A stretch of 7,662 bases of DNA from Candidatus Cloacimonadota bacterium (GCA_030628755.1 DAOVQH010000112.1:1-7662), one strand, 5' to 3'. Shown: positions 1 to 6,850, numbered from the stretch's first letter. Numbers and translations are program-made. Notes: generated by a model not told the origin, from the sequence alone.

Positions 1-518
1 ACCGGTGTTGGTGAAAGTTCATTTATTTTATCCATAGATTTCAAGTAAGATTTGATAGACTTTTCATAATTTGCACAACGAGCATAAATTATACCGATAT
101 TCATTAATAAGGTAGCTATAAATTCCGGTTGATTTTCTTTTTCAAAGATATCTAATGATTTTTTATAATACTCCATTGCTTTTTGAAATTGAGCTAGATG
201 ATAATACCCTAATCCGATGTGCTGCAACGAAAAAGCCCTGCCAATATTGAAATCGAGTTTATTGGAAATATCGAGTGCCTGATTGCTGAGCTTAATACAT
301 TTTTCCGGATCAGAAAACATAACCTGGTAAGCCTGATTGATCAGTTGCCTTACTTGTTCTTGAGATGCATCTAAGTCGGTTACAGCATTTTTTTTGATTT
401 CTGAATTATTTGAAACTACCTGTGCTTTTTCAGACTTCTTTATTTTCTCTTTATTAGGAAGTTCTTTCAATTTTGTTGATTTTTCTTTTGATGAAGATTT
501 ATTTACTTTTTCTTTCAT
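1..518 (-). CDS. TPR-repeat protein, N-terminal part (runs off left edge)
   Basis: The first 172 codons of a gene whose 3' end lies outside the window. Residues 1-45 are lysine- and serine-rich and look disordered. From about residue 55 the sequence becomes regular paired helices that fit tetratricopeptide repeats: roughly 55-88, 92-126 (with the G-x-x-Y-x-x-L-x-x-F-x-K-A pattern around 102-114) and 133-167. TPRs are protein-binding scaffolds; proteins of this build often end in a signalling domain (cyclase, GGDEF or histidine kinase), but that part is not visible, so no function is assigned. There is no signal peptide, so it is probably cytoplasmic. The start is uncertain: an in-frame ATG lies 15 bases upstream (codon start at 533), just after an in-frame stop, and neither ATG has a good Shine-Dalgarno sequence. 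The gene is separated by 242 bases from the radical SAM gene upstream and may have its own promoter. Confidence 0.8.
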   Translation of the reverse strand, partial: MKEKVNKSSSKEKSTKLKELPNKEKIKKSEKAQVVSNNSEIKKNAVTDLDASQEQVRQLINQAYQVMFSDPEKCIKLSNQALDISNKLDFNIGRAFSLQHIGLGYYHLAQFQKAMEYYKKSLDIFEKENQPEFIATLLMNIGIIYARCANYEKSIKSYLKSMDKINELSPTP

Positions 519-531
519 AGTTTTTATTCTC

Positions 532-569
532 ATTATATTTTAAAATGAAATGTGATTTTGTAATGTCAA
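532..569 (-). promoter_or_regulatory. possible promoter upstream of the TPR gene
   Basis: On the minus strand a perfect TTGACA lies at 569-564 in very AT-rich DNA. A perfect TATAAT lies at 537-532, but 26 bases separate the two, too far for a standard sigma-70 pair. With a spacer of 18-19 bases the best -10 match is only TTTTAA or TTTAAA. TATAAT at 537-532 would put transcription start almost on the start codon, which would require a nearly leaderless message. Treat as a candidate only. Confidence 0.25.
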
Positions 570-712
570 ATAAAATTTTGTTTTTATGTATTTTTATATC
601 GACCTCAAAAAAAACAGAAGAAGAATATATTGAAAAATTTAGAAAGTTCATCTCACCTTTTTCGAGTGATTCACAGACTGCAGCATGACGGTAACGAATG
701 GTTCTTCCGGTA

Positions 713-736
713 TCATTATAAGTATTTTCATAATGA
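713..736. repeat. short AT-rich inverted repeat
   Basis: TCATTAT at 713-719 is the exact reverse complement of ATAATGA at 730-736, with a 10-base loop; one G-T wobble could extend the stem to eight pairs. It begins about 25 bases past the stop codon of the radical SAM gene on the minus strand, where a 3'-end hairpin would be expected. The stem is weak and no U tract follows, so termination is possible but poorly supported. Confidence 0.3.
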
Positions 737-760
737 ATCACAAATATTGAATCTTATTTT

Positions 761-3214
761 TTACTGAGTTTCTTCAAGTAATCTATTTCTTATAATTACA
801 AAATTATTGGTTTCTTCTCTTTCTATGTGATAAAGTTCTCTCAGAATATCAAAAATACTGGCACCTACGATTTTTTTTATAATCTCAAGTTTTGAACCAT
901 CCCACTGAATTTCTTTTATTATTTCTTTCAGGTCTGATGTTTTTTCCTTGCCTTTGCGGATACGCGTGAATTTGAATTCGGAACTTTCCAGAAAAGCATT
1001 TGTATATTTTTCAAATTGTTTTTTTAACTCTTTCGGTGGGATGATAGTAAGCTGTTCAAATTGATAGTACTCCATCATGAGCATTTTCTTATCGGTTATG
1101 GGTATGACCTGGTTTATTTTAAGTTGTTCCGGCATAACTTCTTCGAGCTTTGTAAAAATAGAATCTGTTTTGTATTCGTCTTTCATTGCAAGATCGAAGT
1201 ATTCATTTCTTCCTTGAACGCCAATAGAAAGTGGAGGACCAAAACGCAACATAGGGTGAATATTGAACCCTTTTGTAAATACAATTAGTAGTTCGGAAGC
1301 TCTGAGCACATTGTAGATCATCCTGATGATATCGAGATGAGAAACAAATTGCATTTCGTTCATTTGCTGGTAAAAAACACGATAGTAATAATTTGGTGCA
1401 TTATCAATTTCTTCCTGGATAACCTCGATTCTGGAAGTAGGTAATTCTTTGGCATATTTTGGGGCAATTTTATCTGAACAAACACCGCAGTCTGTACATT
1501 TCCCAGTTCTGCAATCCTCTGTTGTAATGCCTTGTTTTGCCTTTCCCCATTCTGATTGCAGGAATTCTTTTTTAATTCCAATATCGATATAATCCCAGAA
1601 AAGTTTCTTCTGAACAGGAATGGAAGAAAGGTATTTGTTGAAATCGATTTTCTCATCTTTTGCAGCTTTTTCCCAGTACTCGAAACAGAAATGCTCATCC
1701 CATGCGTCGAAAATAGCACCGTTCCTGTAGGCTTCATAGATCAGTTTCCCGATTTTCCTATCACCCCGCCCGATAACACATTCCAGGATAGAACCATCTA
1801 TCTCATGGTATTTTATTTTTATGAATCTGTACTTTTGAAAGGTATTCTTGATTTTAAAAATCTTTTTCAGAAGAATGTCTTTATCTTCCATCTTTGACCA
1901 TTGGAAAGGTGTGAAAGGTTTTGGCACAAAAGGTGAAATCGTAATATTTATTTTTATTTTTTTTTGTGAAACCAAGATAATCTCATAAATAAGTTCTATC
2001 AATGCATCTATGTCAGCATCTTCTTCGAATGGAAGCCCGATCATAAAATAGAGTTTAATAAGTTTCCAGCCATTTTTCAGAGCAATTTCCACACTTCTGA
2101 AAATTTCTACTTCAGTGATATTTTTATTAATAATATCGCGTAATCTCTGGCTACCTGCTTCTGGTGCTATTGTAAGTCCTGTCTGTCGCATTGCATTCAT
2201 AAGTTTAGTGAGTTCATCATCTATGCTGTCTACTCGAAGTGATGGCAGTGACAGGCCGGTTTTATTCAGGTTCTTGTATATTTCCATCAGGAGTGGTTTT
2301 ATACATGTGTAGTCACTTGAAGAAAGAGAAGTTAGTGCTGCTTCTTCCCATCCATATTTTTTTACTTCTTTGATTAGCTGATTCAGGATAACTTGTGGAT
2401 CTCGTTCCCGGACAGGACGATAGAACATTCCAGCAAAACAGAACCTACAGCTACGGGAACACCCACGCATAATTTCAGAAATAAATCGATAATGAGTGGG
2501 CATCATCCAGGGGACAAGCTGTGTTTTGTAGATTTTTGATTTGTTATCAAAATCCATGAATTTTCGGGCTTTTATCTTTCCATCATTTTCTTTATAAAGT
2601 TGTGGAATATAAACACCTTCAATTTTTCCAAGGTTTTTTAATTTTTCTAGTCTCGTTTTCTGTTTATCTTTTTTCAAAGAGTTTTTAATTTCTATTATAG
2701 CTTCTTCTCCGTCACCAATAAGAAATCCATCGAAAAAATCAGCTAAAGGTTCCGGGTTTACAGCACCGGGACCACCAGCAAAAATCAATGGGTCCTGTTC
2801 ACTGCGATCATTACTGAAAAATGGAATCTGAGATAATTCCAAAATATAAAGAATATTAGTGTATGTTAACTCGGTTTGAAGAGTAAAACCGATAAAATCA
2901 AATTCTTTAAGAGCTACAGAACTTTCAATGGCAAATAATGGAATATCATGTATTTTAAGAAGTTCACCAAAATCAGGCCAGGGAGCATAAACACGTTCTG
3001 CAATAGTATCCGGTTCCTCATTTAAGATTGTATAGAGTATTTTCAAACCGAGATTGGAAAAACCCACTTCATAAACATCGGGGAAAGCTAAACAGAAATT
3101 AACTGTTTCTTGCGAAGGTGGTTTGTGATAGCTGTTTAACTCTTTGTTTATATAACGTGCTGGCTTGAGAACAGAGACTAAAAGATGCTGATATTTTACC
3201 TTTTTAAAATCCAT
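761..3214 (-). CDS. TIGR03960-type radical SAM protein with C-terminal DUF2344
   Basis: An 817-residue protein that looks full length. Residues about 40-235 resemble the B12-binding-like N-terminal region of this family but lack the DxHxxG cobalamin signature (the matching stretch reads DVYEVGFSNLG). The radical SAM core follows, with the 4Fe-4S/SAM motif C252-x3-C256-x2-C259 and the APEAGSQRLRD segment (350-360) and GLP (393-395) typical of such TIM barrels. Residues 568-579 hold a second cluster, C568, C573, C576 and C579, which could bind an auxiliary Fe-S centre or zinc. Residues about 608-810 are the DUF2344 domain (FVSHLDIIR, GFNIHPMLRFGPPLSIG), often a separate gene. No substrate is firmly known; in many bacteria the family neighbours RNase G and ribosomal protein L21 genes, suggesting RNA or ribosome modification, but those genes are not in this window. 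It starts 23 bases after the RodZ-like gene, with only a weak Shine-Dalgarno sequence, and is the last gene of the cluster. Confidence 0.92.
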   Translation of the reverse strand: MDFKKVKYQHLLVSVLKPARYINKELNSYHKPPSQETVNFCLAFPDVYEVGFSNLGLKILYTILNEEPDTIAERVYAPWPDFGELLKIHDIPLFAIESSVALKEFDFIGFTLQTELTYTNILYILELSQIPFFSNDRSEQDPLIFAGGPGAVNPEPLADFFDGFLIGDGEEAIIEIKNSLKKDKQKTRLEKLKNLGKIEGVYIPQLYKENDGKIKARKFMDFDNKSKIYKTQLVPWMMPTHYRFISEIMRGCSRSCRFCFAGMFYRPVRERDPQVILNQLIKEVKKYGWEEAALTSLSSSDYTCIKPLLMEIYKNLNKTGLSLPSLRVDSIDDELTKLMNAMRQTGLTIAPEAGSQRLRDIINKNITEVEIFRSVEIALKNGWKLIKLYFMIGLPFEEDADIDALIELIYEIILVSQKKIKINITISPFVPKPFTPFQWSKMEDKDILLKKIFKIKNTFQKYRFIKIKYHEIDGSILECVIGRGDRKIGKLIYEAYRNGAIFDAWDEHFCFEYWEKAAKDEKIDFNKYLSSIPVQKKLFWDYIDIGIKKEFLQSEWGKAKQGITTEDCRTGKCTDCGVCSDKIAPKYAKELPTSRIEVIQEEIDNAPNYYYRVFYQQMNEMQFVSHLDIIRMIYNVLRASELLIVFTKGFNIHPMLRFGPPLSIGVQGRNEYFDLAMKDEYKTDSIFTKLEEVMPEQLKINQVIPITDKKMLMMEYYQFEQLTIIPPKELKKQFEKYTNAFLESSEFKFTRIRKGKEKTSDLKEIIKEIQWDGSKLEIIKKIVGASIFDILRELYHIEREETNNFVIIRNRLLEETQ

Positions 3215-3237
3215 AACTCAGTTCATGATTAAAACCG

Positions 3238-3843
3238 TTATTCATCGTAATTATATGGACTTTTTTTGTCTTTGAACATAAACTCATCAAGGTAGTCGGT
3301 AGTATCTTTTAGGGCTTCTTTATTTATTTTAATTTGGTCTTCTTCTGTTTCTTTTTCTTTAAGATCTAATTTTTCGGTAATTTTCTGTTTTTTATTATTT
3401 TGTTTAATTTCAACTTTTTTTTCCACTCTTCGGAATGGAGGCCAGGTTAATATATCGCTTTTATATAAATTTATTACAAGTAATGTTAGAAGTATTACAA
3501 CTATAATGAGGAAAATAATGGAGAAGAAATTTGTAGGAAGAATTAATTTCCTGGGTTGGATCGACTTGGTTCGTGAAAAATATTTTGGTTTTTTATCGAA
3601 TTTTTCTTTCATTAATTCCAGGATGTGTTTTTCATCTGCTTCAATAGCTCTTGCATAACTTAGAACTATGACTTTGGCATAACCGATTCCTCCAAGATTA
3701 TTAAAATTATCGTTTTCTATATCTTCCAGAAATCTTGTTTTTATTCTCGTTTTTTTCGAGACCTGATCTATTGTTAATTTCTTTTTCTCTCGTATGGATT
3801 TTAAATAATTTCCAATACTTTCAATTGGTGCATTATTCTCCAT
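3238..3843 (-). CDS. RodZ-like membrane protein with N-terminal HTH domain
   Basis: A 201-residue, single-span membrane protein. Residues about 8-70 form a RodZ-type helix-turn-helix (IGNYLKSIREKKKLTIDQVS, then TRFLEDIENDNFNNL, then GYAKVIVLSYARAI). In RodZ this cytoplasmic domain binds MreB and ties the cytoskeleton to wall synthesis during elongation. A basic stretch (88-100) precedes a hydrophobic segment at about 106-127, so the N-terminus should be cytoplasmic. The remaining ~75 residues are highly charged (K, E, D, N) and contain no recognisable DUF4115-type beta domain, so the protein is shorter than typical RodZ (about 300 or more residues). The start follows GAGGT with a short 4-base spacer, lying inside the end of the upstream gene. 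An alternative reading is a generic HTH membrane regulator, but the HTH subtype and the dap neighbours favour RodZ-like. Confidence 0.82.
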   Translation of the reverse strand: MENNAPIESIGNYLKSIREKKKLTIDQVSKKTRIKTRFLEDIENDNFNNLGGIGYAKVIVLSYARAIEADEKHILELMKEKFDKKPKYFSRTKSIQPRKLILPTNFFSIIFLIIVVILLTLLVINLYKSDILTWPPFRRVEKKVEIKQNNKKQKITEKLDLKEKETEEDQIKINKEALKDTTDYLDEFMFKDKKSPYNYDE

Positions 3844-3845
3844 TA

Positions 3846-4169
3846 TTACCTCATATTATTGATAAGAAATAATCCAACTACTATGCCAGCTAAATTATAC
3901 GAAATATCCTTCCAGTTCCAATTTGTTTTTTTTATTTTTTTATCACTGAATTCTTTTCCAGCACCTAAAAGCACTGTAAAACTTACAGCAAAATAAATGC
4001 TCTCATCTTTTGAGTTGTTCATTACATCTTTACTTACACCATAATTCCAGTAGGTGATAAAAGCACTACTTGTGAAGTGTAAAACTTTATCTTTTCCAAG
4101 CCATTTGCTGTCTGCCTGTAAAGAACAAATCAATATTAAAATTAAAAATATCAGAAACATTAGTTTCAT
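3846..4169 (-). CDS. small exported YfiM/DUF2279-like protein
   Basis: A 107-residue protein with an N-terminal hydrophobic stretch (residues 3-17) that works as a signal peptide. C15 is preceded by isoleucine, so it is not a classic lipobox, and cleavage after A19 (LQA before DS) looks more likely. The mature part has the pattern of the YfiM/DUF2279 family: DK-x2-HF (D27, K28, H31), G-x-KE-x2-D (G71, K72, E73, D76), then a WKD-x3-N-x2-G segment (D88, N92, G95) and a hydrophobic C-terminus (93-103). The family is predicted to lie in the envelope and has no established function. Its ATG overlaps the dapF stop as ATGA, implying translational coupling, and it ends two bases before the RodZ-like gene. 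The position fits an envelope role, but that is inference. Confidence 0.7.
   Translation of the reverse strand: MKLMFLIFLILILICSLQADSKWLGKDKVLHFTSSAFITYWNYGVSKDVMNNSKDESIYFAVSFTVLLGAGKEFSDKKIKKTNWNWKDISYNLAGIVVGLFLINNMR
4166..4169 (-). promoter_or_regulatory. ATGA stop/start overlap (translational coupling)
   Basis: On the minus strand the TGA of dapF (4168-4166) and the ATG of the YfiM-like gene (4169-4167) share the four bases ATGA. Such overlaps commonly allow a terminating ribosome to restart, coupling expression of the two genes. The downstream start therefore needs no strong separate Shine-Dalgarno sequence. Confidence 0.8.
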
Positions 4170-4948
4170 ATTTCATAAATTCCGGAAAAAATATAATTCA
4201 CTTTTCCTGTGAGGAAGATATTTTTTCCATCATATTCTACTAAGACAGTTCCACCCGGCTGTATTACATTTTCAGTATTTTCAAGTAAACCCATTTTTAT
4301 GCCGGCATAAACTACAGCGCAAGCACCGGTTCCACAAGCAAGAGTTTCTCCGCTACCACGTTCCCAGATTTTGATTTCAATAGAATTCCTTGAATTTATT
4401 TTAGCGAATTCCACGTTAATTCCATCAGGGAAATGCATATTGGCTTCGATTATCGGACCATATCTATTTGCAATATTAGGAATAAGTTTCTCAACAAAAG
4501 TTACAAAATGTTTATTTCCTGTCTGAATAAGATAACCTTTAAAATTTTCTATTTCAACAGGTTCTTTTCCAATAATTTCAGGAGTTCCCAAATTAATTTT
4601 AACTTCATCAAGTTCTTTGTTCACAATCAAGCCTGTTTTAATGCCTGTTACAGTGTTGATCTTCAGTTCTTTTTTCCATGTTTTTTTTGCCAGTAAGGAA
4701 GATATACATTTCAATGCTGAACCACACATTTTTCCTTCGGAGCCATCAGAATTGAATATTCTCATAAAGGCGTCACTATCAGGGTCTTCCAGGATAAGAA
4801 CAATTCCATCTGAACCGACTCCGAGATGTCTATCTGAAATATACCTTGAAAGTTTTGGAAAATCTATATCGGGAATCTTGTTTTCAAGGAAGTCAAAATA
4901 AATATAATCATTTCCCTGAGCATGCATTTTGAAGAAATTTAATTTCAT
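4166..4948 (-). CDS. dapF: diaminopimelate epimerase DapF
   Basis: A cofactor-independent cytoplasmic racemase that converts LL-diaminopimelate to meso-diaminopimelate, used for lysine and for peptidoglycan cross-links. The length of 260 residues is close to the usual 270-280. The two catalytic thiols are C75 (MCGSALKC) and C205 (ACGTGAC). Substrate-binding residues known from the family are present: N13 (QGND), N66 (NSDGS), N145 (GNKH), N178 and E196-R197 (ERGSGET). The first active-site loop is unusual: the common CGNG reads CGSA, replacing N and G next to the catalytic cysteine. All other core residues are intact, so it is probably active. The start is supported by AGGA about seven bases upstream, overlapping the dapB stop; the stop overlaps the next gene's ATG by four bases. 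Confidence 0.97.
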   Translation of the reverse strand: MKLNFFKMHAQGNDYIYFDFLENKIPDIDFPKLSRYISDRHLGVGSDGIVLILEDPDSDAFMRIFNSDGSEGKMCGSALKCISSLLAKKTWKKELKINTVTGIKTGLIVNKELDEVKINLGTPEIIGKEPVEIENFKGYLIQTGNKHFVTFVEKLIPNIANRYGPIIEANMHFPDGINVEFAKINSRNSIEIKIWERGSGETLACGTGACAVVYAGIKMGLLENTENVIQPGGTVLVEYDGKNIFLTGKVNYIFSGIYEI

Positions 4949-4956
4949 AATTTTTC

Positions 4957-5697
4957 CTAAGTCACAATTATTTCAGAGAATATTTCCCTGAAATTATAAA
5001 TACCTTTTTTGTCTTTGATCCAGCAAGCTGCTTTAAGTGCACCTAAGGCAAAGCCTTTTCTATTTCTGGCTGTATGTTTCAGTTCAATCGAATCTGCATT
5101 GGAATCAAATCCAATCATGTGAGTTCCTGGTATGTTTCCTGCACGCACACTTGCAAAATGAAATTCATTACTTTCGATCTTTCTGTTAACCCTATCAAAT
5201 TGAGCGATTTTTTTGTTTTCATAGTTTTTTAGAACTATATCAGAAAGAATTTCTGCAGTTCCGGAGGGACTGTCCTTCTTTTTATTATGATGCATTTCCA
5301 GACCGAAAACATCGTAGTCACTTACATGATTCATTAGTTTAGTGGTAGTATCTACAATCGAAAAGAACAGGTTCATACCAAGCGAGAAATTTGATCCATA
5401 AACTAGCCCAATGTTGTTTTTATTAATCAGCTCCTTAACTTCATCGAGTCTATCGAACCAGCCGGTTGTTCCAACAACAAGATTTTTACCGGCTTTTGCT
5501 ATTTTTTGAATGTTGGAAAAAACAGATTCTGGTGTTGTAAATTCTAAACAAACATCAGCTTTTGATACTGTTTCTTCCATAATCTCTGTTTCTATTATTG
5601 GATCGATAATAGATACAACTTCACAGTTATTCAGGGGTGCCAGTTCTTCGATGAGTTTTCCCATTTGACCATAACCAATAATGGCGATTTTTATCAT
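4957..5697 (-). CDS. dapB: 4-hydroxy-tetrahydrodipicolinate reductase DapB
   Basis: A cytoplasmic enzyme that reduces 4-hydroxy-tetrahydrodipicolinate to tetrahydrodipicolinate with NAD(P)H, the second committed step of DAP/lysine synthesis. At 246 residues it is slightly shorter than the E. coli protein (273). The Rossmann motif is GYGQMG at 8-13, and the acidic residue after strand two (D32) suggests NADH can be used. VVGTTGW (74-80) is the conserved nucleotide-site strand. The substrate-site signature is EMHHNKKKDSPSGTA, with H136-H137 and K140 matching E. coli H159-H160 and K163. R185 and GNIPGTH (187-193) match the family C-terminal motif. The start is supported by AAGG about nine bases upstream, which overlaps the stop of the peptidase gene; only nine bases separate the genes, so they are probably co-transcribed. 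No dapA is visible in the window. Confidence 0.97.
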   Translation of the reverse strand: MIKIAIIGYGQMGKLIEELAPLNNCEVVSIIDPIIETEIMEETVSKADVCLEFTTPESVFSNIQKIAKAGKNLVVGTTGWFDRLDEVKELINKNNIGLVYGSNFSLGMNLFFSIVDTTTKLMNHVSDYDVFGLEMHHNKKKDSPSGTAEILSDIVLKNYENKKIAQFDRVNRKIESNEFHFASVRAGNIPGTHMIGFDSNADSIELKHTARNRKGFALGALKAACWIKDKKGIYNFREIFSEIIVT

Positions 5698-5706
5698 AAA
5701 ATTGCC

Positions 5707-6828
5707 TTAAGTTCTGGAGTATTCACGTATTACTTCTTTAAGCCATTTAACGCAGTTTTCCAGGTCGGAGATAGCGATATATTCATCAACAGTGTGAACT
5801 TTTTCCATACCTGTTCCTGCTACTGCCATTTTCAATCCATGTACATTGAAGATGTTAACATCGCTTCCACCACCACCAATATTGGTTTTAAATTCAAATC
5901 CACAGTTTTCACTTGCTTTTTTTGCCAAAAGGATAACATCATCATCTTTTAATTTAAATGCCCAGTAGCTTTTTTCAATTTCAATATCAACTTTAGCCTG
6001 AAAGTCATCGAGTTTATATTTCCCAACTGCTTTTAATAGAACATTGGACATTTGTTCAGTTACTTGTTTCAATTTATCTTCGTTATGACTGCGTGCTTCT
6101 GCTTTTATAACTACAAGATTTGGAATGATATTTGTTGCTGTTCCACCTTTAATGACACCCACATTACAGGTTGTTTCTTCATCGATTCTTCCTATGGGCA
6201 TGGCTGCAATTGCTTCAGAAGCGATTTTAATAGCATTGATTCCCTGTTCAGGTGACACACCTGCATGAGATTCTTTTCCGTGGATCGTATATTTCATGCT
6301 ATTTTGAGAAGGTGCCCCGACAGTGATTTGACCAACTCTATGACCATCCAATGCATAGCCGATCTTTGATTTGATAAGAGAATAATCAAGATGCTTTGCT
6401 CCCAGAAGTCCAGTCTCTTCGGAAATTGTAAAGAGCACTTCAAAAGGAGCGTGGTCTTCATTATTTTTTCTTATTTCTTTGATAGCCCAGATGATTTCTG
6501 CAATTCCGGATTTGTCATCTGCACCTAAAATTGTTGAACCATTAGAAAAGATTTTATCATCTATGATTTGGGGTTTTATATTATTTCCTGGTGTCACTGT
6601 ATCCATATGAGCGCAAAAAAGTATGGGAGGTTTTTCTATATTTCCCGTGAAGTAAGCATATAGATTTCCAACATTTCCACCTGTCTTCTCATGAGCATTG
6701 TCATATTGAACTTCAGCTCCAAGTTTTTTCAGGTCTTCTTCCAATTTTTGTGCTATTGTTTTTTCATTTTTAGATTCGCTATTAATTGTTACTAAAGAGA
6801 TAAAAAAATCTGTAATTGTTTTATCCAT
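5707..6828 (-). CDS. M20 family metallopeptidase, PepT-like
   Basis: A 373-residue di-zinc aminopeptidase of the M20 family, closest in motifs to the tripeptidase T-like group (TIGR01883). The metal ligands and catalytic residues are in order: H74 and D76 (AHMDTV), bridging D104 (GADDKSG), catalytic E137 and E138 (SEETG), D161 (ALDGH) and H345 (VHTVDE). The dimerisation (lid) domain at about 175-285 carries HAGVSPEQGINAI and RIDEETT, followed by GGTATNIIP and EARSH, all typical of the PepT-like group. There is no signal peptide, so it acts in the cytoplasm on small peptides. It is the first gene of the minus-strand cluster, nine bases ahead of dapB. M20 relatives include DapE, which could suggest a DAP-pathway deacylase, but GADDKSG and the EETT/GGTATNI motifs point to a peptidase. 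The start has AGGA eight bases upstream. Confidence 0.92.
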   Translation of the reverse strand: MDKTITDFFISLVTINSESKNEKTIAQKLEEDLKKLGAEVQYDNAHEKTGGNVGNLYAYFTGNIEKPPILFCAHMDTVTPGNNIKPQIIDDKIFSNGSTILGADDKSGIAEIIWAIKEIRKNNEDHAPFEVLFTISEETGLLGAKHLDYSLIKSKIGYALDGHRVGQITVGAPSQNSMKYTIHGKESHAGVSPEQGINAIKIASEAIAAMPIGRIDEETTCNVGVIKGGTATNIIPNLVVIKAEARSHNEDKLKQVTEQMSNVLLKAVGKYKLDDFQAKVDIEIEKSYWAFKLKDDDVILLAKKASENCGFEFKTNIGGGGSDVNIFNVHGLKMAVAGTGMEKVHTVDEYIAISDLENCVKWLKEVIREYSRT

Positions 6829-6850
6829 AAGTCATTCCTAAATTTTTTTG

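Larger units (their letters stand above)
519..760. other. non-coding gap with a GC-richer patch and inverted repeat
   Basis: This gap separates the radical SAM gene from the TPR gene. By hand count 661-710 is 25/50 G+C, whereas 541-600 is 9/60. The GC-richer patch contains the near-palindrome GTGATTCAC (666-674) and CTGCAG (678-683). Next to it is an inverted repeat, TCATTAT (713-719) with ATAATGA (730-736), separated by 10 bases. It has no GC-rich stem and no T tract, so it is not a convincing terminator. An open minus-strand frame of 80 codons (741-499, GTG start) crosses the gap, but it has no Shine-Dalgarno sequence, overlaps the start of the TPR gene and resembles no protein I recognise. 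The abrupt composition change could mark a small dispersed repeat or a gene remnant. Confidence 0.3.

Noticed and set aside
713..736. Intrinsic terminator for the minus-strand cluster
   Set aside because: The stem is almost entirely A-T, the loop is long and no U tract follows, so I list it only as an inverted repeat.
499..741. 80-codon minus-strand open frame between the radical SAM and TPR genes
   Set aside because: It uses GTG, has no Shine-Dalgarno sequence, overlaps the start of the TPR gene in another frame, changes composition sharply midway and matches no family I know. I kept the region as a non-coding gap of interest instead.
1957..1965. Run of nine A on the coding strand of the radical SAM gene as a slippage or phase-variation site
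   Set aside because: The frame continues intact through it, the run encodes lysines in a K/I-rich stretch normal for this AT-rich genome, and the gene type is not known to phase-vary.
1061..2312. Plus- and minus-strand open frames inside the radical SAM gene
   Set aside because: They are alternative-frame shadows; the 817-residue frame has continuous domain matches throughout.
4433..4901. Two plus-strand open frames antisense to dapF
   Set aside because: They are shadows of a confidently identified gene, rich in F, I and S as expected from the reverse strand of AT-rich coding sequence, and have no ribosome-binding site.
5665..6255. Plus-strand open frames opposite the dapB/peptidase junction and inside the peptidase gene
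   Set aside because: They are antisense to intact genes with full catalytic motifs and show no domain of their own.
5707..6828. Annotation of the M20 protein as DapE because of the dap neighbours
   Set aside because: The motifs GADDKSG, RIDEETT and GGTATNI are those of the PepT-like group rather than of DapE.
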